Below are positions 42,484 to 52,346 of a stretch of 64,000 nt of DNA, one piece after another (the first letter of the stretch is position 1; each line of letters opens with the position of its first letter). Source of the DNA: Clostridia bacterium (lineage in GTDB: Bacteria; Bacillota; Clostridia; Christensenellales; Borkfalkiaceae); the NCBI GenBank assembly GCA_017399185.1, contig JAFQEA010000002.1, positions 173,492-237,491 of the forward strand, given 5' to 3'. The position numbers and the translations under genes were made by a program. The notes beneath the pieces were generated by a model. It was not told the origin of the DNA, did no database searches, and worked only from the letters and a program-made list of their open reading frames with translations.

Positions 42484-44028
42484 TTAACCTTCGTGTTCTT
42501 CGGGATTATCCTCACTACTGTCTGTCTCCTCCTTTCTTGTAGATGATGTGTCTGTTGTGGTTGTGCCGCCGGTGTCCGCACCTCTGTCCGAGCTTGTATC
42601 ACTCGTTACTTCCTCGGCAACTTTCTTTCCTTTCTCGGTAGCCTCTGCCGTTGTTTCTGCGGGAGCTTTCTTCGGGAAGATCTCCGCGCGGTTGGTTAAG
42701 GTTGTGCCGGTCACTACGTTACGCAAACGAGGTATAAAGTTTTTGCCCGCTTGAATAATACCGCCTTGCATTAAATCCTTTACCGTTCCTACGGGCATGG
42801 TCGCAAGTCTTGTAACCGCACCGCCGTATTGTTTTGCTTTGGCTGCCTTTGTTGTGGGCTTCTGTCCGTCTTGTCTTACCGTTTGGTTTCTTGTACTATG
42901 GATTGACATATTCAGACTTTCGCCCTTTGTGTTTCCTTGTTTTCTGTGCTTTAAGTAGTCCGAGCCACCAACCGCACCGCCGATAATTCCACCGATTGCA
43001 CCCTTTGTCGCTTTTGCAAATGCAAGTCCCGAACGGAAATTGTAAATCATCTGTGCGAACTCTCGTCCGCCTGCCTGACTTCCGCAAAGTTGGGAAATGA
43101 CAAGGTTTGCTTTGGTTATCGCAAACGCGCCGCCGATCATAAACAGTACGTACACAACACCGTTTTCAAAGCTATTATCAAAGAAGGTCATTCGGCTGAC
43201 TTGCGGCATTATAAGGAAAAATAAGTTCATTACCAAAATAATGCCGTAAGCGCCGAGGATTTTAGATATTAACATATCCTTCCACACTCTGAAACGGTTG
43301 CCCTCGTCAAGAGGTATCGTGCTTATTGAGACGGGCGAAATGATATACAGAAGAATAATATCGAATATTCTTTGTATGAACGTGACACTTGAAATGACGA
43401 ACATCACAAGCATTACAAGCCCGCCCAATATGCCGATAACGTAGTTTATATCCGCTACGTTGTAATACTGTTTGACTACATCAAGATTGTTATAGTCAAG
43501 CGCACCCGTTAGGAACTTTGTTTCAATTAAGGCTCTCTCGCTTGCCTCTCCGATATATGCGGTACTGCCCGAAGTAATCAGCATTTGTCCTCCGATAAAG
43601 GTCTGTCCCTCGGTTATATACACTTGCATTGAGGTATTGATAGATGCCATAATCGTATTCACAAGGGTCATACCCGCAACCAACAGAAACGGTATTAAAA
43701 GCATTATTAAGAAACTCTGTCCCGCTTTGGTAAAGATCGTTCCTCGGCTCTTTTTTTCGTTGGATTGATAGTTGGCGCGGATAAGTGCGATAATCAAAAA
43801 GACGGTAAGAAGAATGACACCGATCAGGAATATCGTTAGGAATACTCGGTGTATGGTGTTGGATTGCACAAGACTTGTTACGAGGTCTTTTTGCTCTCCG
43901 TCAATGGTTACGGTATCAAGTCCGCACAGCTTGAAAAATATGCGTTTGATAAAGTCAATGAGAAAGCAAACACCCGCTTGTAACGTGTAGAGTAGTCCGT
44001 AAAACCATTCTTTTAATCCGTCTAACAT
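42484..44028 (-). CDS. VirB6/TrbL-like conjugation membrane protein
   Basis: 514 residues. A short N-terminal region (LYTLQAGVCFLIDFIKRIF) is followed by about six membrane helices, then a Gly-rich segment (GAIGGIIGGAVGGSDYLKH) and a basic and then Thr/Ser/Glu-rich tail of about 150 residues. It is likely the channel component of the mating apparatus, as in Tn1549/CTn-type elements. It starts 16 bp after the VirB2-like gene and ends next to the VirB4 start. Confidence 0.82.
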   Translation of the reverse strand: MLDGLKEWFYGLLYTLQAGVCFLIDFIKRIFFKLCGLDTVTIDGEQKDLVTSLVQSNTIHRVFLTIFLIGVILLTVFLIIALIRANYQSNEKKSRGTIFTKAGQSFLIMLLIPFLLVAGMTLVNTIMASINTSMQVYITEGQTFIGGQMLITSGSTAYIGEASERALIETKFLTGALDYNNLDVVKQYYNVADINYVIGILGGLVMLVMFVISSVTFIQRIFDIILLYIISPVSISTIPLDEGNRFRVWKDMLISKILGAYGIILVMNLFFLIMPQVSRMTFFDNSFENGVVYVLFMIGGAFAITKANLVISQLCGSQAGGREFAQMIYNFRSGLAFAKATKGAIGGIIGGAVGGSDYLKHRKQGNTKGESLNMSIHSTRNQTVRQDGQKPTTKAAKAKQYGGAVTRLATMPVGTVKDLMQGGIIQAGKNFIPRLRNVVTGTTLTNRAEIFPKKAPAETTAEATEKGKKVAEEVTSDTSSDRGADTGGTTTTDTSSTRKEETDSSEDNPEEHEG

Positions 44029-44043
44029 CGTGCCTCCTTAAAT

Positions 44044-44334
44044 CTAAATCTGCGATTGTACCCAATCCTGAAGAATGGGCAAAGCGATTTTTAGAGAGAC
44101 GATTAGAACGAAGATTGCCACAAAGCCTACGATTGCTCCTATAAGGTCTTTCTTTGCTTTTTCACGGGAGTTCTGTTCGTCAGACTTTGCGAGCTTCACA
44201 CCCAATACAATGCAGTAGATTGTGCCGATTGCACCCACAAGTGCAATAGCCGGCCACAAGATTGCATTGAGAACTTCCAAAATGGGCGCGATTACGGGGG
44301 AAAAATCCACCGAAAGTAACATATTATTTCTCAA
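44044..44334 (-). CDS. VirB2/TrbC-like small membrane protein
   Basis: 96 residues from TTG at 44334, because AAAGGAGG lies 7 bp before it; the ATG four codons later is too far. Two helices (LNAILWPAIALVGAIGTIYC and DLIGAIVGFVAIFVLIVSL) flank a charged loop (KLAKSDEQNSREKAKK). This is the size and topology of VirB2/TrbC pilin-type subunits in Gram-positive conjugation systems. It is encoded between the repeat surface protein gene and the VirB6-like gene. Confidence 0.78.
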   Translation of the reverse strand: MRNNMLLSVDFSPVIAPILEVLNAILWPAIALVGAIGTIYCIVLGVKLAKSDEQNSREKAKKDLIGAIVGFVAIFVLIVSLKIALPILQDWVQSQI

Positions 44335-44379
44335 TTAAAATCCTCCTTTTTGCGTTTATTTAAGTTCTTTTTGGGACGA

Positions 44380-44482
44380 AGGCGGGTATCCCGCTTCCGT
44401 AGTTTTTTGTGTTGAGCAAAGTGCAAGTGATGCACTTTGCATCAACACGTTAACCTGCTCACTTTTTTAGGGCATTTTGCCC
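44380..44482. promoter_or_regulatory. Cluster of three hairpins upstream of the VirB2-like gene
   Basis: The 163-bp gap before the pilin gene holds three dyads: GAAGGCGGG-TAT-CCCGCTTCC (about 44381-44397), a strong bipartite stem TGTTGA plus GCAAAGTGCA paired with TGCACTTTGC and TCAACA (44410-44447), and GGGC-ATTTT-GCCC (about 44470-44482). None has a T-run on the minus strand, so they are not standard terminators. Confidence 0.6.
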
Positions 44483-44497
44483 CTTGTAAGTGCGTTA

Positions 44498-47400
44498 TCA
44501 GTAGTCATAGTAATGTCCGCTACTACCTTTCGTTCCTTTGCCTTTCTTCTGCTTGTAGGCTGCTTTCTTGCCGAGTATGATAGCCACGATAACACCCGCT
44601 ACAACGAGGATACCGATTACGATAAGCGCGATTGCGCCGCCGTTCATAGAGTACAGAATTTCAAAGGTGTATTCCGTCTCGTTGCCTACCTCGTCAACCA
44701 ATACCACACGGTATTTGCCAAGCTCCGTAAGTTCCTCTCCGAGCTTGTAGGAAATCTCGGTATCGTTCAAGTACACTCTCATTTCTGCGTTCTCGGTAAG
44801 GTTGGAAAGCACAACCGCGTCTTTGGTAGTACCGCCGTTTTCCGCACCCGTAATCGTAAGCGCGGGAGCAGTTCCGTCAACAGTTACCGTGAAGTTGTAG
44901 GTCTTATCTCCAACTACCACGCCAACCTCGTAAGTACCGTCCTCAAAGAGTTCAAGAGTACCGTAATTCAGTCTCTTTTCCTCGCCGTTTACAAGTGCTT
45001 TTACAAAGTCGGGAGTGTTGTCAAAGTTATGCTCAAACTTCTGCACAAGGGGCGTTACGATAGTGAACGCAACCTCGGTCTTGTTGCCAAGAGTATCGGT
45101 AAGAGTAAGCGTGTAATTGCCCGGTACGGTAATAGCTTCTCCGAGCTTGTATTCTGCCGCCTCTCCGTCTTTGGTAAAGGCTACGGTTACAGTCTCGTTT
45201 GCCGTTGCGGTTACGGAGTTGGAAAGTCCATTGTTGTTTACGTTGATTGCAAAGTCAACAAACTTGTCCACTACAAAGCTAACCTCGGTCTCGTTGTTCG
45301 CAAGGTCGGAAACAACCACCGTGTAGTTTCCGCTTTCGGTTACAACCGTTCCCGAAACGTACTCGCCCAAGCTCTCGCCGTTCTTGAACAGTTCGGCGGT
45401 TAGGCTTTCCTCGGTAAAGGTTACTTTCACATCTGCACTAACCGATCTGCCGTTCTCCGCGCCCTCAATAAAGGCTTCGGGCTTGACGGTATCAATCACG
45501 AACGTGTAAACCGATTTGTGTCCGTCAAAGTTTTCAAAGGTCAAGGCGTAAGTACCGTTCTCGGTAAGCAACTGTCCCGAAGTGTAGTCAATAACCTCGC
45601 CGTCTTTTTCAAGAGTTACGGTTGCCTCGTCCGTCCATTCAAACTTAACAGTTCCGTTGGTGTAGCCACCGTTCTCAACGCCGATGAGCGCACCAAGCGG
45701 CGCACTCTGAACGTAGGTCTTTTCTGCGGTAATCGCGTCAATACCCGTTCTGAACTCGTCCGTGATAGTTACCTTGTAAATACCGCTTGTACGGAACGCA
45801 TAGGAAAGAGTGTCAAGTGCTACGGTCTTGCCGTAATCGTCCTTTTCCACAAGCACCCAAGTCTCGCCACCGTCAACCGATTTGTAGATTTCAAGGGTCT
45901 GAATATGGCTCTCCTTGTCCTCACTCTGCGTAATCTTGATTTCAAGTTTCTTATCCTCGCTGTTCTCGGTCACGCTAACGCTCGGAGCGTTGCGGGAAAC
46001 GATAACCTTAAAGGTCTCGGACACACCGAAGTGGTTGACTGCCTCTACGGTATAGCTGCCGCTTTCGGTAATCTTATAGGTTTCGCCAAGACTGAAATTG
46101 CCGAGCAAGTTTCCGTCCTCATCGTACACGTTGAACATAGCGAACTCGTCATATTCGTCCGTGATAGATACGGTAAACTCGTCTTTGAAATAGTACGTTC
46201 TGTCAAAGGTAACGGTGTTGTCCGTACCCTCACCGATAGCATAGTGAATGTCGGGAGCTTTGCGAATGATAATCAGGTTATATTCACAAGTGTTACCGTA
46301 CTCATCGGAGATAACCAAAACGCTCTTGCCCTCAAGGTCAATCACGTTGCCGACAAATGCCTCGCCGTTGAGCGTAACGCCAATATTGTCTCCAAGCTCT
46401 ACCTTGTCGGCAAGGATGGTTTTGGTATCGGAGTAAGAGTGAAGGTTTTCTCCCTCTGCTACCGTTGCGGGAACTTTCTCCCAATAATAGTAGTCGGTAA
46501 TACCGATCTCTGCGTATTCTGCAATAACTGCGTTCAGACGGTCAAGGGTAAAGTACGCCACTTCTTCGTTGGGGCTACCACTCTTTTTGTAGATGTAGTA
46601 AGTGCCGTTAGCGGCATTTACACTATCCACAGAATCCATAGCAATACCCGCGTCCCAAGTTTCATTGTTCCATTCGCCTGTGCGAACGTAAGTGTTCTCA
46701 CGAGCTACGGCGAAGTTGAACGCACTCTCATAGGTTGCAAAAGAATAATAATCTCCGTTTTCATCGTAGATTTCGTAGTATTCTTTCTGCAAGGTCTCGG
46801 TCAATACGTTCTGCTTGCTTGACATGAAAATGGTCTCCCACTTGTTGCCTGCGGCGTCCACACATACCACGTTATAAACTGCGGTATCAATGGTGTAAAT
46901 GGTCGCACCGTTGGTGTAGGCTTTTCCGTTTACCGTTACACTCTTGATAGGCGCGAACTGTTCGGGATCTCCGTTCGTCCAAGTCATTGTCACATCGCCG
47001 TTTGTCTTTCCGTCCGTTACGTTATTGACGGTAAGCTCTTTGATAGAACGGTCAATGATAACGGTGTAATAGCCCGTGGAGTTGTTTGCCTCGGAAAGTC
47101 CGTAGAAGGTGTATTTACCTTCTTTGTAGTATTCCGCACCCGAAAGATAAGCCGTGAACGTGTCACTACCCGGTACTTTTACAAAACAGTTCTCTTCACA
47201 CTCAAAAGAGATGTAAGAGCCGTTCGTATAAGAGCCGTTGTCAATGGGGTTTCCGTCAACGTAAAGCTGTGCAGACGGTATCTGTCTGTCGAGGGTAATT
47301 TCATAGGTTTCAGAGGTATTATTTGCCTTATCTACCGAGTAAAACAGGTACGTTCCTTCTGCCGTAAACTGCGTTCCCGAAGTGTAGGAAACGTAAGAGC

Positions 47401-48808
47401 TTGCACCCGGTTTCTTAACGTAGGTTGCCGAAAGTCCGATTGAATCGTAAGGTACAAACTTGATATACGCCGCATTGGTTGAGCCACCCGAACTTACTAC
47501 CGAAGTACCGCCGTAAAGCGTTCCCGTGGGCTTGCCGGAATCGAGTGTAATTGTCACAACTGCGCTCTGATTGCCGCTACGGTCAACCGAGTAAAATGAG
47601 TATGTCCCTTGCGTTGCTAACTGCGTTCCGCTTGCATATGCGGAGTAGTAAGAGCTACCCGGCATTTTAACGTAGCAGTTTGCAATACCCGAATAGGAAT
47701 CCGTTGCAACGTATTTAACGTAAGCCGCGTTGGTGTACGCACCGCTTGATTTTACGGAAGTGCCGCCATAAAGTGTGCCACTCGGAGTGCCGTTATCGTA
47801 ATACACCTTGTATTCAGACGATACGTTATTTGCCCTATCGTAACATCTAAAGGTGTACCAACCTTGAGTCCCCGAAAGAGCCGTTCCCGAAGTGTAGGAA
47901 GTCCAAGAGCTTGATCCCGGTTTCTTTACCTGACAGTAGGAAACGCCGCTATGACTGTCACTTGCGATATACTTGATTGCGCTATTGGTATAGCCGCCGT
48001 TGGAGATAGTCGTACCGCTTGCGTTGGTTACTTTACCCGTGGGAACTGTCACATCCATATAGATACTCACAACGCTATTGGTGTTGTAATAGTAATCCTC
48101 TGCATAGAAGTACCACCAACCGTTATTAGACGAACTCGCCGCTACGGTGTAGGTATCGTTGTAGCTCGTACTGTACGAGGAATAGCCCGGTCTCTTGTAG
48201 TAGATACACCAAGTTTTATAGTCGGATACCGAATAGGTAATCTGCTTGTTAGTGTACGTTCCGCTTGAAACAGAGGTTGTGCCTGCCTTTAAGGAGTAGG
48301 TAGGCGCGGATTTATCAATGACAAACTTGTAAGTATAGGTATAGGTCTTTTTGCTGAAAATCCCCGCCCAATGCTTACCAACGTAGGTAAGAACGTACTC
48401 GCCGTCAGGGAGCGCACCCGAATAGAGCGTCATATCGCTACTGCCCGAAAGGGTTTTGCTCACATAGGTCGAGCCGTTACGGGTTAGCTTGAATGAAACG
48501 TGTTCATCTACGTCGGTTGCGTCCATTTTGATATAAACGTAAGTCCAATTCAAAACCTTATTGTTATAGATCGTTCCCGTACTGCCCGTTGTGGACGATG
48601 AGTGCATATAGATTTTATACTCACTCAAATATCCCGAAACACTACCGTCTCCAATGTCATAAGAGCCGTAGGTTGTATAGGTGGGCGAGGACGAGGTAGC
48701 TGCCGATGCGGTCATAGGTGTCATAAGGAACGCACCCAATGCCATAAACACCGTGAGAATGACGAGCAGTACGCCCATCAGCTTTTTGTTTTTGATTTTT
48801 GTGTTCAA
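44498..48808 (-). CDS. Large repeat surface protein of the conjugation module
   Basis: 1436 residues. A signal peptide ends near TASAA. Residues about 150-620 contain about six Ig-like repeats of about 75 residues, with a conserved core KPTGTLYGGTSV...SGxYTNAAYVK and a Y/W-rich edge. More diverse Ig-like domains follow. The C-terminus has one membrane helix (GGAIALIVIGILVVAGVIVAIILG) and a lysine-rich tail, with no LPXTG. It should extend from the membrane through the wall. Its position between the VirD4 and VirB2-like genes suggests an adhesin or aggregation role in mating. Confidence 0.85.
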   Translation of the reverse strand: MNTKIKNKKLMGVLLVILTVFMALGAFLMTPMTASAATSSSPTYTTYGSYDIGDGSVSGYLSEYKIYMHSSSTTGSTGTIYNNKVLNWTYVYIKMDATDVDEHVSFKLTRNGSTYVSKTLSGSSDMTLYSGALPDGEYVLTYVGKHWAGIFSKKTYTYTYKFVIDKSAPTYSLKAGTTSVSSGTYTNKQITYSVSDYKTWCIYYKRPGYSSYSTSYNDTYTVAASSSNNGWWYFYAEDYYYNTNSVVSIYMDVTVPTGKVTNASGTTISNGGYTNSAIKYIASDSHSGVSYCQVKKPGSSSWTSYTSGTALSGTQGWYTFRCYDRANNVSSEYKVYYDNGTPSGTLYGGTSVKSSGAYTNAAYVKYVATDSYSGIANCYVKMPGSSYYSAYASGTQLATQGTYSFYSVDRSGNQSAVVTITLDSGKPTGTLYGGTSVVSSGGSTNAAYIKFVPYDSIGLSATYVKKPGASSYVSYTSGTQFTAEGTYLFYSVDKANNTSETYEITLDRQIPSAQLYVDGNPIDNGSYTNGSYISFECEENCFVKVPGSDTFTAYLSGAEYYKEGKYTFYGLSEANNSTGYYTVIIDRSIKELTVNNVTDGKTNGDVTMTWTNGDPEQFAPIKSVTVNGKAYTNGATIYTIDTAVYNVVCVDAAGNKWETIFMSSKQNVLTETLQKEYYEIYDENGDYYSFATYESAFNFAVARENTYVRTGEWNNETWDAGIAMDSVDSVNAANGTYYIYKKSGSPNEEVAYFTLDRLNAVIAEYAEIGITDYYYWEKVPATVAEGENLHSYSDTKTILADKVELGDNIGVTLNGEAFVGNVIDLEGKSVLVISDEYGNTCEYNLIIIRKAPDIHYAIGEGTDNTVTFDRTYYFKDEFTVSITDEYDEFAMFNVYDEDGNLLGNFSLGETYKITESGSYTVEAVNHFGVSETFKVIVSRNAPSVSVTENSEDKKLEIKITQSEDKESHIQTLEIYKSVDGGETWVLVEKDDYGKTVALDTLSYAFRTSGIYKVTITDEFRTGIDAITAEKTYVQSAPLGALIGVENGGYTNGTVKFEWTDEATVTLEKDGEVIDYTSGQLLTENGTYALTFENFDGHKSVYTFVIDTVKPEAFIEGAENGRSVSADVKVTFTEESLTAELFKNGESLGEYVSGTVVTESGNYTVVVSDLANNETEVSFVVDKFVDFAINVNNNGLSNSVTATANETVTVAFTKDGEAAEYKLGEAITVPGNYTLTLTDTLGNKTEVAFTIVTPLVQKFEHNFDNTPDFVKALVNGEEKRLNYGTLELFEDGTYEVGVVVGDKTYNFTVTVDGTAPALTITGAENGGTTKDAVVLSNLTENAEMRVYLNDTEISYKLGEELTELGKYRVVLVDEVGNETEYTFEILYSMNGGAIALIVIGILVVAGVIVAIILGKKAAYKQKKGKGTKGSSGHYYDY

Positions 48809-48833
48809 TTCGTAGTCCTCCTTTTAATTTTTG

Positions 48834-51122
48834 TTATTTGGTTTCAAGGCGAATTTCGCCTCGTTTCATTTCATCAAGACGGTCTATTGCGTCTTGGATA
48901 GCTGCCGAGCGTTCGGGGTCTCCGTTCGCTCTTTCTTTGATTTCTCGGAGCAGTTCAATGGCTCTGTCATAGTCTCCGCTTTGAATAACAAGGAACATAT
49001 CACTTGACTCTTGCTCGGAAACAAAACCGTATAAAGCCTTTGCCGTTATCTTCTGTGCTTTCTCCACCATAGCCGCTTTTCTGCGTTTCTCGGCTATCTG
49101 CTCTTTGATACCGCCTCCGCTACCACCGTCCGAAGTACCGCCGTTTCTCCTTGTAGCAAAGATTTTTGCGTTTCTCGCTTTCATATCGTAGAACGCCGCC
49201 GCTTCGTCAAAATATCTGCCTTCGAGCAGTTCTTGTTCGCTCATTTGCAAATAATAGAATCGGCTTTTATAACTCGGTGTAAATCTCGCCTTTAAGGGCT
49301 GATAACCGAACACCGTTACAATGGCGTTGCCCATATTCTCCTTGCTATTGAGTTGTTGCAGTTCGGAAGGGTAAATCAGAGGTCTTTCCTTTACGCTTGT
49401 GTTAGAGTTCACATCGTCTGCGCGTACCGTATTAAAACCTACCGAGCGTTGAACAATACTATAATTTCCGCACCTCTTTGAAAATTCTTCAATCGTCTTG
49501 TAATCCGTTGTGCCTATAAATACTTGGGTATTGCAGTTGCTCTTGATAATGTCCGCGCTCTTATCGTCATACACCTTTGCAAGTTGGGCGTAGCTCTGTA
49601 CCACAAGGTTGAGCCATATATTGCGGGAGCGTCCGACAGTTATCATTTGTTCAAGTTTGTGTACGGCAGGCAAGTTGCCAAACTCATCACACACAAAGTA
49701 CACGGGGCGAGGCAAGGATAAGGACGGATAAGTGTTCGCCTTATACACAAGCTCCTTGTACGCTTGCAAAATAACCATTGAAGCGAGGGTGTGTCTCGTT
49801 TCCTTTTCATCGGGTATCTGCAAGAAAAGTGCGATTGCATTTTCTCCCATTTCGCCAAATTCGATTTCGTTCTCGCTCGTCAGGGCGCATAGGGAAAGGT
49901 CTGCAAACATAGAGATTTTGTCAAACGTGCTTGAAAGATAACTACCCCTTGTTTTCTCGGAACTGTCAAGCACTTGTTTTGATAGGGAAACCGCCTTTGA
50001 CAATGGGCTTCTCCCTCGGAAATAATTGAGCATTTCGGCACAATCGTCATCGGTGTTGGTCGCAACCTTCATAAGCGAATAGAAATTGTATTTTTCTTTC
50101 GTCATACCGAGTTCTTCTTTTGCCGAGTCCTCAAGCATAGCAAGAGCTATGGCAAGCACAAAGTTCTTCGCACCACTCTCCCACATTGGCTCGTTCTTAT
50201 TAAGAACGGGGCAAAGCACCGTAGTTATATCGTGCAGATCTTCGTACACTATGTCATTTAACTGTTGTTTCTTGACTTGAATTGCCGTGTCTCTTGCTTT
50301 TGGGTCGTTGTATTCCTTACCGTCAAACTCATACGTTCCTCTATCCTCGTGAATGATAACCTCATCTTCAAGGTGTAGCATACGTTGATAGTTCAGGTAG
50401 GCTCTTTCAAGCGGATTCCAACGCACCGAGTTATACGGATTTCGTAAGTCCAACACCTTAACGGTGTAGCCTCGTTTTTTGAGCTTCTGTGCGTGGAGTT
50501 GGTATAGCTCTCCTTTGGGGTCGGTTATAAGCATAGAGGGTCTTGTCTTGCTTTCCGACAATATCTGTATGGTCGGATTGACAAAAGTGGTGGTCTTACC
50601 GCTACCCGTTGTGCCTATGACAAGGGTGTGTGTCGGGGGCGAAAAGGTTATTTTCAAGCGATTGTTTTCTTCAAACGCTCGGATAGGTACACCCTTTATT
50701 TCCGTTTCCCTTAACTCATCGTAATAAACCTCTTGGAAATGCTTTGAAATTTCTTCTTCCGTTTGGAAATGTGCCTGTTCTAAATTTGCGTGTATGTGCT
50801 TGTCTCGCGCTCTGCCCTTGATTATGTTCTTGCTATTGAAAATCCAATAGTTAGAATAGTAATACATCAGGGAAACAAAGATAGTGATTGCGAAAAACAA
50901 GCCGGTATAAAGGAACGTGTCATCGTGCAACAGTAGAATCGGCTTATATTCAAGGCGGAACTCCGCTTTGATAAGGCAATTCAAACTGTAACCGAGTAAA
51001 TAACACCCCGTCAGCGTTACGCCGATTATGATGAGCCACTTGATTATGGTTTTTCGCTTTCTCTGTATCAAGTCGGCAAACCATTTCGGTATTCCTTTGA
51101 GCCATTTTATAAAACCTTTCAT
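48834..51122 (-). CDS. virD4: VirD4/TraG-type coupling protein
   Basis: 762 residues. Two membrane segments (about 28-50 and 68-92), Walker A VIGTTGSGKTT (168-178) and Walker B YFVCDEFGNLP (about 475) are present, along with the VirD4-type sequence VQSYAQLAKVYDD. The protein carries the relaxase-DNA complex to the secretion channel. The C-terminal 130 residues are basic and helical, and may contact the relaxosome. It overlaps the end of the relaxase gene by one base. Confidence 0.92.
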   Translation of the reverse strand: MKGFIKWLKGIPKWFADLIQRKRKTIIKWLIIIGVTLTGCYLLGYSLNCLIKAEFRLEYKPILLLHDDTFLYTGLFFAITIFVSLMYYYSNYWIFNSKNIIKGRARDKHIHANLEQAHFQTEEEISKHFQEVYYDELRETEIKGVPIRAFEENNRLKITFSPPTHTLVIGTTGSGKTTTFVNPTIQILSESKTRPSMLITDPKGELYQLHAQKLKKRGYTVKVLDLRNPYNSVRWNPLERAYLNYQRMLHLEDEVIIHEDRGTYEFDGKEYNDPKARDTAIQVKKQQLNDIVYEDLHDITTVLCPVLNKNEPMWESGAKNFVLAIALAMLEDSAKEELGMTKEKYNFYSLMKVATNTDDDCAEMLNYFRGRSPLSKAVSLSKQVLDSSEKTRGSYLSSTFDKISMFADLSLCALTSENEIEFGEMGENAIALFLQIPDEKETRHTLASMVILQAYKELVYKANTYPSLSLPRPVYFVCDEFGNLPAVHKLEQMITVGRSRNIWLNLVVQSYAQLAKVYDDKSADIIKSNCNTQVFIGTTDYKTIEEFSKRCGNYSIVQRSVGFNTVRADDVNSNTSVKERPLIYPSELQQLNSKENMGNAIVTVFGYQPLKARFTPSYKSRFYYLQMSEQELLEGRYFDEAAAFYDMKARNAKIFATRRNGGTSDGGSGGGIKEQIAEKRRKAAMVEKAQKITAKALYGFVSEQESSDMFLVIQSGDYDRAIELLREIKERANGDPERSAAIQDAIDRLDEMKRGEIRLETK

Positions 51123-52339
51123 TATTCAGCTTCTATTTCTCCCTCCTCAACAAGTCTGTTGTATTCGGCTTCTGCCAATTTTCTGCGATATTCTTCAAAA
51201 CACCGTATTGCCTCATCATCTACATCCGCACCTATCTGTAAGGCACGTTCAAGCAGATATTGGCGGTGTCGTTTGTCTGCACGTTTCTTGGATAGTTCTT
51301 TCTTACATCGTTTTGCCTCCTTGTCTCCTTTTTTCTTGATAGCAAGTGCCGCTTTGATAACCGTATCTCCGAGCCTTCGGTATATGTCGGTTATGTATTT
51401 TTCGCTCAACATATATTTGTCTATGTCCTCAATTTTCTGATCTTCGCATATTCGCCTGCGGTTAGCGTCAAACGTAGCCAAATCCGAGCAAAAATCCTCA
51501 TAATCTCGTTTCAATCCCGAATTGCTCCTTATGATAAAGTTCACAATATCGTTCACTTGTGGGCGAAGTCCGTCCATATTCTTACTGCCGTAGCTTACGC
51601 GCCCCTCGGTTGGTAACGCGCGATATAGGGAAAGTAGTTTTTTCTTTAGCTCTCGCTCATAGTCATTTACACCCTCAAGATGAAACAATGTCTTGTTCGC
51701 CGCCTCGGTTAAATTTCTGCGACTGCGTTTTAGGTCAAAGCCTACGTCCGTGAGCCGTTCCTCAACACCGATACGGAACGAGTCCAAAGCCTCCTTTCCG
51801 ATTGTTCCGTAACGGTATCTTTTCTTGCCACTTTCTGCTATTAGTCTCGGCTCTTTTTCAAAGAATCCGAGGTGTATGTGTTGGTTGTCGGTGTTTTCGT
51901 GTAGTCCCGCATACCACACCACGTTATCCTCGGCTATGCCGATCTGCTTGAAAAACTTGGGCAGTTCCGCTTTGAGCAGTTCCAATGCGTCTTGGTACGA
52001 GGTCATATATTTCGCACCAAAATCCTCGGTAAAGCTGATAACTGCGTGCCATATATTGCTATCTGTGCTACGGAGCATTGAACGTAACTCCTTTAGCTCC
52101 TTTTTGGTAAGTAAACCACCCTCGCTGAACAGACCGCTGCTTTTTTCGGGATTGCCTGCGTAGCCGAGAAAGTCTCCCTCGTCAATGCCTCGGTTTATGT
52201 ACTTTAGAATGTCATTGTTCTGTCGGCACGAATAAAATCTACGCTCCGAGAGGTACTTGGGCTTAACATTATGCAGTCTGTTCAGCGTGTCATCGTTCGG
52301 CGCGTAGCCGATACTGAATAGTACGTTAGGCACTCCCAT
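51122..52339 (-). CDS. MobL/MobP-type relaxase
   Basis: 405 residues. The metal-binding motif HENTDNQHIHLGFF (His147, His154, His156) identifies a MobL-type relaxase, with a second block GKKRYRYGTIGKEALDSFR. It nicks the transfer origin and stays bound to the 5' end during conjugation. The C-terminal 130 residues are a charged helix, probably a coiled coil. The protein ends EIEAE, and its last base is shared with the VirD4 start. Confidence 0.88.
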   Translation of the reverse strand: MGVPNVLFSIGYAPNDDTLNRLHNVKPKYLSERRFYSCRQNNDILKYINRGIDEGDFLGYAGNPEKSSGLFSEGGLLTKKELKELRSMLRSTDSNIWHAVISFTEDFGAKYMTSYQDALELLKAELPKFFKQIGIAEDNVVWYAGLHENTDNQHIHLGFFEKEPRLIAESGKKRYRYGTIGKEALDSFRIGVEERLTDVGFDLKRSRRNLTEAANKTLFHLEGVNDYERELKKKLLSLYRALPTEGRVSYGSKNMDGLRPQVNDIVNFIIRSNSGLKRDYEDFCSDLATFDANRRRICEDQKIEDIDKYMLSEKYITDIYRRLGDTVIKAALAIKKKGDKEAKRCKKELSKKRADKRHRQYLLERALQIGADVDDEAIRCFEEYRRKLAEAEYNRLVEEGEIEAE

Positions 52340-52346
52340 AGGTTAT

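Noticed and set aside
42483..42602. Longer VirB4 start at 42602
   Set aside because: It would overlap the VirB6-like gene by 119 bp, and the extra residues are low-complexity (Arg/Gln/Thr) and do not match the PrgI-like segment that follows ATG at 42482.
44498..44600. LPXTG sortase anchor in the large surface protein
   Set aside because: The C-terminus is a plain membrane helix followed by a lysine-rich tail; no LPXTG-like motif is visible.
44477..46822. Plus-strand ORFs of about 308 and 434 codons opposite the Ig-repeat surface protein
   Set aside because: No ribosome-binding site or signal sequence, and the composition mirrors the antisense strand. The minus-strand gene has clear domains.
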